Part shown: in pieces, positions 1 through 5,628 of the stretch
How the letters are laid out: each line of letters begins with the position of its first letter
Numbering within the stretch: position 1 is the first letter of the stretch
Source of the DNA: Lachnospiraceae bacterium UBA4292
GTDB lineage: Bacteria; Bacillota; Clostridia; Lachnospirales; Lachnospiraceae
Assembly (NCBI GenBank): GCA_002395865.1
Contig: DGVE01000100.1
Coordinates: 1 to 6,248, forward strand
Reading direction: 5' to 3'
DNA: 6,248 nucleotides
Translations under genes and position numbers: made by a program
The notes under the pieces: generated by a model
Databases searched by the model: none
The model's input: only the letters and a program-made list of their open reading frames with translations
What the model was told of the DNA's origin: nothing

Positions 1-531
1 GGAGCGGCCAACGGAGGATATACGAGACTGGAGTTTCGCATCCCTTCGAGAGGACTCATCGGATACCGCGGTGATTTCATGACGGACACGAAGGGCAACG
101 GCATCATGAATACTGTATTCGACGGATACGAGCTCTACAAGGGACCGATAACCTTCAGAAAGCAGGGTTCACTCATCGTATTCGAGAGCGGCACAACTCT
201 TACATACGGCTTGTTCAACGCGCAGGAGCGCGGAGAGCTATTCATCGGACCCGGTGAGGAGGTATACGCGGGAATGGTTATCGGACAGACAGGCAAGAGC
301 GAGGATATAGAGGTCAATGTCTGCAAGGCAAAGCACCTCACCAACACCCGTTCTTCAGCGGCGGACGAGGCTCTTCGCCTTACGCCTCCGATAGTGATGA
401 GCCTTGAGCAGAGCATGGATTTCATAGATGACGACGAGCTTTTGGAGGTGACTCCGAAGCATCTCAGAATAAGAAAGAAGATACTTGATCCGACACTCAG
501 AAAAAGAGCAGGATTTAAGAAGAACCAGTGA
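1..531 (+). CDS. typA: TypA/BipA translational GTPase, C-terminal part (5' end outside window)
   Basis: The open frame enters from the left edge in frame 1 and gives 176 residues before the TGA at 529-531. Known TypA/BipA proteins are about 600-615 residues, so this is roughly the last 30%. It begins within the EF-G domain V-like region, with the family hallmark RLEFRIPSRGLIGYRGDFM followed by TDTKGNGIMN, and continues through the BipA-specific C-terminal domain (YGLFNAQERGELFIGPGEEVYAGM, then the TRSSAADEALRLTPP stretch and DDELLEVTPKHLRIRKK). The G domain is not in view. TypA is a ribosome-associated GTPase linked to 50S assembly and growth at low temperature or under stress. The fragment looks intact, with no frameshift. 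The ATG at 79 is an internal methionine, not a start. The next gene begins 25 nt downstream and is probably co-transcribed, because no terminator lies between them. Confidence 0.96.
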   Translation, partial: GAANGGYTRLEFRIPSRGLIGYRGDFMTDTKGNGIMNTVFDGYELYKGPITFRKQGSLIVFESGTTLTYGLFNAQERGELFIGPGEEVYAGMVIGQTGKSEDIEVNVCKAKHLTNTRSSAADEALRLTPPIVMSLEQSMDFIDDDELLEVTPKHLRIRKKILDPTLRKRAGFKKNQ

Positions 532-544
532 CCCGCACCGCAAC

Positions 545-549
545 AGGGG
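545..549 (+). promoter_or_regulatory. Ribosome binding site that fixes the TTG start at 557
   Basis: The purine run AGGGG ends 7 nt before TTG 557, which is a good Shine-Dalgarno distance. Another in-frame TTG at 485 overlaps typA by 47 nt and has only a poor AAGAAAGAAG stretch before it. An in-frame ATG at 593 has no convincing site. This choice sets the protein at 239 residues. Confidence 0.7.
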
Positions 550-556
550 TATTGAT

Positions 557-1276
557 TTGAAGTATTATAAGATCGCCGCGAAGAACGTGGCAATGAATGT
601 CAGCAGCGAGAGACTGCAAAAGAGCGCAGCAAAATACGAGATCGAACGTCCGGAGAATATAGATATAGTTCTGGACGGATATGACGAGGCCGCGAGAAGG
701 AATTCCATGCTCGTGGACGGAGTGAGCAGCGAGACCTGGGAGGAGATACTCTCCGGTGATGATTTTTACGAGCAGCTTCTGGATTTTGACGCGACTTTTC
801 TTCACTCATCCGCCATCGTGGTGGAGAAAAAGGCATACCTCATAAGCGCAGGCAGCCAGGTGGGGAAGACATTTCACACAAGACTGTGGATGCAGTATCT
901 CGGCACGGAGAATGTCATCATACTCAACGACGACAAGCCCGCCATAGCCAAGGAAGCCGACGGAATATGGTACGCGTACGGCACACCATGGTCGGGGGCG
1001 AGCGAGTTCAACGAGAACATGAAGGCTCCCATAGGCGCCATCTGCTATCTCACGCGCTCCGATAAGAACTGGATACAGGCTGAGAAGGGGCCGAGGATAC
1101 TCCACGATTTCGTGGGGCAGACCATCAAGCCGCGCGATGAGGAGAGAAGGATACGCCTTTTCACACAGTTTTCGGATCTGATAACCTCCGTACCAAGCTA
1201 TCGCATGGGTGTAAATATGGATATCAGTGCCGCTCGCATGGCCTACGAGGTCATGACGGGCAGAGTCAGAATATAA
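557..1276 (+). CDS. HPr kinase-like P-loop protein (HprK C-terminal fold), substrate unknown
   Basis: A 239-residue protein when started at TTG 557. The C-terminal two thirds resemble the HPr Ser kinase/phosphorylase catalytic fold: HSSAIVV (from H83) leads into a Walker A loop A98-GSQVGK-T105, then HTRLW, then an NDDKPAI motif (N124, D125, D126) matching the acidic pair after the P-loop in HprK, then YGTPWSG (G142-G147). The match to HprK-like proteins is by motif and order only. It is not the housekeeping HPr kinase: it is shorter than the usual ~310 residues, and its first 80 residues do not look like the HprK N-terminal domain. Related small HprK-like proteins are found beside PqqD-type proteins or peptide-modification genes, and some phosphorylate lasso peptides, but no such partner is visible here. 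The gene follows typA by 25 nt and ends before a terminator, so it is probably the last gene of the typA transcript. The fold is fairly secure; the kinase activity and substrate are inference. Confidence 0.78.
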   Translation: MKYYKIAAKNVAMNVSSERLQKSAAKYEIERPENIDIVLDGYDEAARRNSMLVDGVSSETWEEILSGDDFYEQLLDFDATFLHSSAIVVEKKAYLISAGSQVGKTFHTRLWMQYLGTENVIILNDDKPAIAKEADGIWYAYGTPWSGASEFNENMKAPIGAICYLTRSDKNWIQAEKGPRILHDFVGQTIKPRDEERRIRLFTQFSDLITSVPSYRMGVNMDISAARMAYEVMTGRVRI

Positions 1277-1289
1277 ATATCAGCTTTTG

Positions 1290-1332
1290 TAAGAAGAAAC
1301 CCGGTGAATAACGAGTTTCTTCTTATTTTTTT
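1290..1332 (+). terminator. Rho-independent terminator after the typA / HprK-like unit
   Basis: AAGAAGAAAC (1291-1300) pairs perfectly with GTTTCTTCTT (1315-1324), extended by one T-A pair at 1290/1325. The loop is about 14 nt and may carry a small inner CG/CG pairing. A run of seven T follows at 1326-1332. The stem is AT-rich, so strength is probably moderate. It starts 13 nt after the stop codon. Confidence 0.85.
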
Positions 1333-1333
1333 G

Positions 1334-1362
1334 TTGTAAACTGACTGTGAATTTGATACAAT
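1334..1362 (+). promoter_or_regulatory. Sigma-A promoter with extended -10 for the DUF885 lipoprotein unit
   Basis: The -35 is TTGTAA (1334-1339, 4 of 6 to TTGACA), the spacer is 17 nt, and the -10 is TACAAT (1357-1362), preceded by TG at 1354-1355 in the extended -10 position. The expected start of transcription is near 1369, leaving a leader of about 36 nt. The -35 begins just after the T run of the preceding terminator. No operator is evident. Confidence 0.7.
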
Positions 1363-1391
1363 ACAAGCGAATTTGCCGTTTGGGCATACCG

Positions 1392-1398
1392 AAAGGAG
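1392..1398 (+). promoter_or_regulatory. Ribosome binding site of the DUF885 lipoprotein gene
   Basis: AAAGGAG lies 6 nt before ATG 1405, a strong site with ideal spacing that confirms this start. Confidence 0.85.
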
Positions 1399-1404
1399 AT
1401 ATAA

Positions 1405-3510
1405 ATGACAAAGAAGAGATTTACCGCCGCTGTTCTGGCGGGAATCCTGGCTGTTTCATCGATCACAGGATGCAACCTTATGGATACCCAGTCAACCACA
1501 GCCGATGACTCCGATGATGAGACGAAGGAGAAGACGCAGCCGGCCACCGATGAGCCTGAGAGCAAGACGCAGGGAGGCGGCGAGCCCGATACAAAGGAAC
1601 CCGGTACAGAGGATATAAGCACGCCCGAGGTACCTTCGGATGAGGAGACTCCCACAGCAGAGCCTGTGACAGATGAGCCGTCCACACCCGAGGAGACCAC
1701 ACCCGAGGAGACCACGCCCGAGAACCCCGGCCCCGGACCTGAAGTCGGGATCGATGACGGAAGTCTTGCGGCGAAGTATTTCGCGCTTATGCAGCTTTCC
1801 GTAGAGGATGCCAGGAAGGAGTTCGGCGTCGAGGAGGATAAGAGCCTCAAAGCTGAGGATTTCGATAAATACCTTTACGATCTGTTCGTGGAGTCTGTAG
1901 GCGGGTCCTACCTTTCCATGATAGAATACGTGGACGACCCGGCCAGCTTCGATATCGATGTGGATACGCTTGATTTCACATGGGGACACACCTATACGAC
2001 CGCCGAGGATCTGAAGGAGGGGAAGGATGAAGTAAAGAGTTACATCGAGGAGCTCCTCGCATACCCCATCGACGGCCTTTCAAATCGTCAGAAGCTGGTA
2101 TATGACAAGTATTATTACGAACTCATACTTGCCATGTGGGGATATGATGTGATGCCTTTCTCCAATTACCTTAACCCCAGAGATGATGTACTTTCGAATA
2201 TCGGTATAAGGCTCTACGAGGTGGTATTTGACGAGAAAAAGGATGTGGAATACTATTTCGAGTGCCTGAAGACTCTTCCCGACTTTATAGAGGAGCTGCC
2301 TGAGGGCATCCAGTATCAGATCGACAACTACGGCTACGCTCCGGATGAATCGATGCTTGAGAGCCACAGAGATATACTTGTACAGCTCTGCGATGATACC
2401 GATGAAAATGTGCTCATAGCCGGCTTCGACGCTAAGATCGATGCCATGGATATTTCGGCGGATGATGCAAAGAAGTACAAGGAAGAGAACGCTAAGATCG
2501 TGAGGGAGGAGATTATTCCCGCACTTAAAGCTTACGATAAGGAGCTCGACGGTATCACAGGCATCACTGATGCGGTTGCGCCCATGTGCAGCTATAAGGG
2601 AGGAAGGGATTACTATGATTATCTCATAGAATCCGAGATGAGCTGCGGCATGAGTGTGCAGGAATTGTTGGACTATCTGAAGGCTGAGGTGGACGATTGC
2701 GAGAACGAGCTGATCAGCATTGCCAAGAATGACATGGATGCGTATTACGCTTATGTCGACGGCGATTTTGAGTACCCTGTGACCGAAGCCGACGAGATCG
2801 TAAAGTATCTTCTCGAGAAGATGGGACCCAATTATCCGGAACTCGGAAATATCGACTGGAAGGTCGCATACCTTCCCAAAGTCCTGGAGCAGGACGGCAT
2901 ACTTGCGTACTATATCACACCACTCCTTGACAACGACAAGCTGAACGTGATCCGCGTAAACGGCGGCGCAAATGACACAGGTCTTTTCGGAACGATGGCA
3001 CATGAGGGCTTCCCCGGACATATGCTTCAGTTCAATATCCAGAAGAGAGCGGGATCATATTATGTAGAGAATACATTCACCGAGCTCGGATATGCAGAGG
3101 GCTGGGCGATGCTTGTGGACCGTGACGCAGTCAATTACGCGGGCTTTAATAAGAACCTCGCGAGGATCATCCAGCTCGATGACATCATCGGCTATGATCT
3201 CGAAGCGATACTCGACCTTGGTATAAACGGTCTCGGATGGGGCGCGGATGAGGTCTACGATTATCTGAGCGGCGATCTGGGCTATCGCTACTCAAAGGAA
3301 GACTGTGAAGAGCTGATCCTGGAATTCGCTCCTTCTCCCGGAAATCTCATTCCCTACGCAGCAGGCTATCACCTCGTGGATGAGACGATAAAGGGTTACA
3401 TGGAGGAGAACGATGTCACATACAAGGAGGCCTGCGAGGCATTCCTTGAGATCGGCAATGCAGCATTCCATATAGTTGCGAAGTACATGGGAACTGATTT
3501 CACCAAGTAA
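1405..3510 (+). CDS. DUF885-family lipoprotein, putative zinc metallopeptidase
   Basis: A 701-residue exported lipoprotein. Residues 1-23 form a type II signal peptide: basic MTKKR, a hydrophobic stretch, then the lipobox ITGC with C23 as the predicted lipidated residue. Residues 24 to about 115 are a low-complexity acidic linker rich in Asp, Glu, Thr and Pro, including TPEET repeats at 94-103. The rest matches DUF885. Its diagnostic motifs are present: H533-EGFPG-H539, a variant of the zinc-binding HExxH type, and G562-YAEGW-567, whose E565 is a likely third ligand. A PGNLIPYAAGYHLVDE segment near the C-terminus matches the conserved Tyr/Gly region of the family. All expected metal-site residues are retained, so it should be active, probably as a peptidase on the outer face of the membrane. 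Substrate and reaction are not established for this subgroup. It has its own promoter and lies 24 nt before the phosphate transporter gene, likely in one operon. Confidence 0.88.
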   Translation: MTKKRFTAAVLAGILAVSSITGCNLMDTQSTTADDSDDETKEKTQPATDEPESKTQGGGEPDTKEPGTEDISTPEVPSDEETPTAEPVTDEPSTPEETTPEETTPENPGPGPEVGIDDGSLAAKYFALMQLSVEDARKEFGVEEDKSLKAEDFDKYLYDLFVESVGGSYLSMIEYVDDPASFDIDVDTLDFTWGHTYTTAEDLKEGKDEVKSYIEELLAYPIDGLSNRQKLVYDKYYYELILAMWGYDVMPFSNYLNPRDDVLSNIGIRLYEVVFDEKKDVEYYFECLKTLPDFIEELPEGIQYQIDNYGYAPDESMLESHRDILVQLCDDTDENVLIAGFDAKIDAMDISADDAKKYKEENAKIVREEIIPALKAYDKELDGITGITDAVAPMCSYKGGRDYYDYLIESEMSCGMSVQELLDYLKAEVDDCENELISIAKNDMDAYYAYVDGDFEYPVTEADEIVKYLLEKMGPNYPELGNIDWKVAYLPKVLEQDGILAYYITPLLDNDKLNVIRVNGGANDTGLFGTMAHEGFPGHMLQFNIQKRAGSYYVENTFTELGYAEGWAMLVDRDAVNYAGFNKNLARIIQLDDIIGYDLEAILDLGINGLGWGADEVYDYLSGDLGYRYSKEDCEELILEFAPSPGNLIPYAAGYHLVDETIKGYMEENDVTYKEACEAFLEIGNAAFHIVAKYMGTDFTK
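1684..1728 (+). repeat. 15-bp in-frame tandem repeat in the lipoprotein linker
   Basis: Two identical 15-nt units (1684-1698 and 1699-1713, ACACCCGAGGAGACC) are followed by a degenerate third (1714-1728). They encode TPEET, TPEET and TPENP at residues 94-108. The surrounding linker holds looser copies such as STPEVPSDEE. Being in frame, copy-number change would only alter linker length. Confidence 0.85.
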
Positions 3511-3534
3511 AGAGACCTGAATAACGGATAATTT

Positions 3535-5463
3535 ATGGACATATTCGATATAATCACTCTGTTCGGCGGCGTCGGATTATTCCTCTACGGAATGCATCTA
3601 ATGGGCGAATCGCTGAAGAATCTGGCCGGAAGCAGCCTCGAGAATATACTCGCGAGGCTGACCACCAGCCGCATGGAAATAGTCGGAAGGATCAAGGGCT
3701 TTGCTCTTGGAACAGTGGTCACGGCGATAATACAGAGCTCTGCGGCCACCACCATCATGCTGATAGGCTTCGTAAACGCAGGTATTATGAACCTGAGTCA
3801 GACAACAGCTGTCGTGTTCGGCGCCAATGTGGGTTCGACCGCGACGGCTCAGATACTCAGGCTTGCAGATATCGGCGGAGAGAACGTGTTTCTCAAGCTT
3901 CTCAAGCCTTCGTCATTTGCTCCGATACTCATAGGCATCGGTTCGTTTATACTGCTGTTTGCGAAGAAGAAGAGGCTGAAGGATATAGCGGGCATACTGA
4001 TAGGACTCGGCGTGCTCTTCTTCGGTATGACAACTATGGAGCATGCATTTGAACCACTTCAGGAGTCTGAAAGCTTTAAGGCACTCTTTATTTCATTTAC
4101 GAATCCGCTGATCGGCTTCGGAATAGGATTGGTGCTGACGGCTCTCATACAGAGCTCCTCCGCATCCGTCGGTATCCTGCAGGTACTTTCGACTACCGGC
4201 GCTGTCACCTATGCATCCGCGATACCTGTCATCATAGGCATGAACGTGGGCAAGTGCTCCACGATACTGCTTGGCTCCATAGGCGCCAACAAGAAGGCAA
4301 AAAGAGTGTCCATAATATATCTTGTGTTCAATCTGTTCGGTGCGGCGGCCCTTATGACCTTGATTTACGGTGTCAATGCGATAGCGCAATTTGAATTCTG
4401 GGCAGACCGTGTGAACCACGGCGATATCGCAAATATACACCTTCTCTTTAACCTGCTGACTGCTGCAGCCCTTCTTCCCTTGACCAGACAGGTGGCGGAT
4501 CTTACCGGCCGTATCATGAACGATGTGGATGAGGAAAACGGCTCAAGCAAGGTGCTCGATACACTGGATATCAGACTTCTCAACACCCCTGTGACGGCTA
4601 TTGCACAGTCCAGAATCGTGATGTGCCACATGATCGACAACATCATGGAGAACTACTATCTGAGCACGGGTATGTTCTATAACTACTCGGAGGAGGATAT
4701 GGCCAAGGTCGAGAATAACGAGAAGTTCATCGATAAGTGCGAGACCACGCTGAACGAGTTCCTGCTGAAGGTTACCTCGCAGAACATGCTGTCACGTGAC
4801 CTGAGAAAGCAGGCCAGCGAGCTCTTAAACTCCATAAGCGACCTTGAGAGAATAGGCGATCACTGCGCTGCCATGGCGCACTTCTCCGCCTCCATGAAGG
4901 AGGCAAAGCTGTCATTTTCCGAGAAGGGAAAGGCAGAGCTGCAGATCATAATCACCGCAGTTGAGAAGATACTCGATCTTTCATTTACCGCATTCAAAAA
5001 GGACGACAGCTCGGCCACCATCCGCATCGAAATACTCGATGACATGATAAACGAGCTGAAGGAGACCATCAAGGAGCACCATGTCAATAGGCTCCAGACC
5101 GGTGAGTGCAGCGTGGAGGTCGGCTTCTTCCTCGTGGATACGCTTACAAGCCTCGAGAGGATAGGCGGTCACTGTGTAAATGTCGCCCACCACGTCACGA
5201 AGCGTTTCGCGGCGCCCCAGGCATTTGACGAGATGCACGGCCACGCGTACAACGCAAACCTCAAGAATACTGAGGAGTATCAGGCGCTCTACATGTACTA
5301 CGAGCAGGCTTACCTAAAGCCCATCGGCAAGTACAACGCGCATCCCATAGCGGAGAACGAAGCACCTGCTGAGGCGGTCGTTTCGGAGGCTCTCGTAACC
5401 GAGACCGATGTCCCTGAGACGCACGAGAAGGCGAAGAAAAAGAAGAGACCCAAGAAGAAGTAA
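3535..5463 (+). CDS. Na+/phosphate cotransporter (NptA/YjbB type) with C-terminal PhoU-like domain
   Basis: A 642-residue membrane protein. Residues 1 to about 320 are the Na/Pi-cotransporter region with the two family repeats: Q67-SSAATT in repeat 1 and Q206-SSSAS in repeat 2, each followed by a paired motif (GANVGSTATAQI at 96-107; GMNVGKCSTILLG at 235-247). Hydrophobic segments lie near 5-23, 55-83, 129-143, 151-166, 189-220, 227-247, 257-280 and 300-316. Residues about 350-560 form a helical PhoU-like domain with two signatures, LERIGDH at 437-443 and LERIGGH at 540-546; the second has Gly545 where Asp is expected. The tail is Ala/Glu/Val-rich and ends in KAKKKKRPKKK. Such proteins move phosphate with sodium, and the PhoU part is thought to regulate flux. 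The start at ATG 3535 gives the usual family N-terminus, though only a weak GGA (3526-3528) serves as ribosome binding site. It shares an operon with the DUF885 gene; a terminator follows. Confidence 0.93.
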   Translation: MDIFDIITLFGGVGLFLYGMHLMGESLKNLAGSSLENILARLTTSRMEIVGRIKGFALGTVVTAIIQSSAATTIMLIGFVNAGIMNLSQTTAVVFGANVGSTATAQILRLADIGGENVFLKLLKPSSFAPILIGIGSFILLFAKKKRLKDIAGILIGLGVLFFGMTTMEHAFEPLQESESFKALFISFTNPLIGFGIGLVLTALIQSSSASVGILQVLSTTGAVTYASAIPVIIGMNVGKCSTILLGSIGANKKAKRVSIIYLVFNLFGAAALMTLIYGVNAIAQFEFWADRVNHGDIANIHLLFNLLTAAALLPLTRQVADLTGRIMNDVDEENGSSKVLDTLDIRLLNTPVTAIAQSRIVMCHMIDNIMENYYLSTGMFYNYSEEDMAKVENNEKFIDKCETTLNEFLLKVTSQNMLSRDLRKQASELLNSISDLERIGDHCAAMAHFSASMKEAKLSFSEKGKAELQIIITAVEKILDLSFTAFKKDDSSATIRIEILDDMINELKETIKEHHVNRLQTGECSVEVGFFLVDTLTSLERIGGHCVNVAHHVTKRFAAPQAFDEMHGHAYNANLKNTEEYQALYMYYEQAYLKPIGKYNAHPIAENEAPAEAVVSEALVTETDVPETHEKAKKKKRPKKK

Positions 5464-5471
5464 TATAATAT

Positions 5472-5498
5472 GCCGCCCGGCAGCCGGGCGGCGTTTTT
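5472..5498 (+). terminator. Rho-independent terminator after the phosphate transporter gene
   Basis: A GC-rich palindrome: GCCGCCCGG (5472-5480) pairs with CCGGGCGGC (5484-5492) across a CAG triloop, 9 bp with no mismatch. G5493 and five T at 5494-5498 follow. It starts 8 nt after the stop codon and looks strong. Confidence 0.95.
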
Positions 5499-5508
5499 GC
5501 TTCTTTAG

Positions 5509-5528
5509 TTAACGTTAAAATATTAACG
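5509..5528 (+). promoter_or_regulatory. Overlapping TTAACG/CGTTAA palindromes, candidate operator
   Basis: TTAACGTTAA (5509-5518) is a perfect 10-bp palindrome with a central CpG. Its right half, CGTTAA (5513-5518), also forms an inverted repeat with TTAACG (5523-5528) around AATA, and TTAACG at 5509 recurs 14 nt later at 5523. A central-CpG palindrome is typical of LacI-family operators. The cluster lies about 11 nt upstream of the proposed -35 of the secreted-protein gene, so it could bind an activator or an upstream repressor. The regulator is not in the window; its family is inference. Confidence 0.45.
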
Positions 5529-5539
5529 AAGTTTATATA

Positions 5540-5568
5540 TTGCATATTGAATAATTGTCTGTTATGAT
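5540..5568 (+). promoter_or_regulatory. Extended -10 promoter of the secreted repeat protein gene
   Basis: The -10 is TATGAT (5563-5568, 5 of 6), with TG at 5560-5561 in the extended -10 position, and a weak -35 TTGCAT (5540-5545) 17 nt upstream. A second, overlapping pair, TTGAAT (5547-5552) and TATACA (5570-5575), also has a 17-nt spacer. The first is preferred for its extended -10. Transcription would begin near 5575, giving a leader of about 54 nt. The poor -35 suits a promoter that depends on an activator. Confidence 0.6.
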
Positions 5569-5614
5569 TTATACAGCGGAAATTGTGAATGGCAGTCGGT
5601 CCTGCCGAATAAAA

Positions 5615-5621
5615 AAGGAGG
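5615..5621 (+). promoter_or_regulatory. Ribosome binding site of the secreted repeat protein gene
   Basis: AAGGAGG lies 7 nt before ATG 5629, a near-perfect site that supports both the gene and its start although the frame has no stop inside the window. Confidence 0.9.
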
Positions 5622-5628
5622 ATAAGTT

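Noticed and set aside
485..556. Upstream extension of the HprK-like gene to TTG 485
   Set aside because: It would overlap typA by 47 nt with a poor ribosome binding site, while TTG 557 has AGGGG at 7 nt.
1277..1404. Possible small RNA or short peptide in the intergenic region
   Set aside because: The interval is fully explained by a terminator, a promoter and a ribosome binding site.
1323..1850. 175-residue minus-strand frame rich in Ser, Val and Gly
   Set aside because: It is the complement of the acidic linker repeats, and its composition follows from GAG/ACC-type codons on the sense strand. No start signal was seen.
2080..3021. 313-residue open frame on the minus strand inside the DUF885 gene
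   Set aside because: It lies wholly opposite a well-supported gene with family motifs, has no recognisable domain, and reflects codon bias of the sense gene.
5591..5606. Small hairpin in the leader of the secreted-protein gene (GGCAG / CTGCC, 6-nt loop)
   Set aside because: Only 5 bp, with no T run and no match to a riboswitch class I know. It could affect translation but is not strong enough to call.
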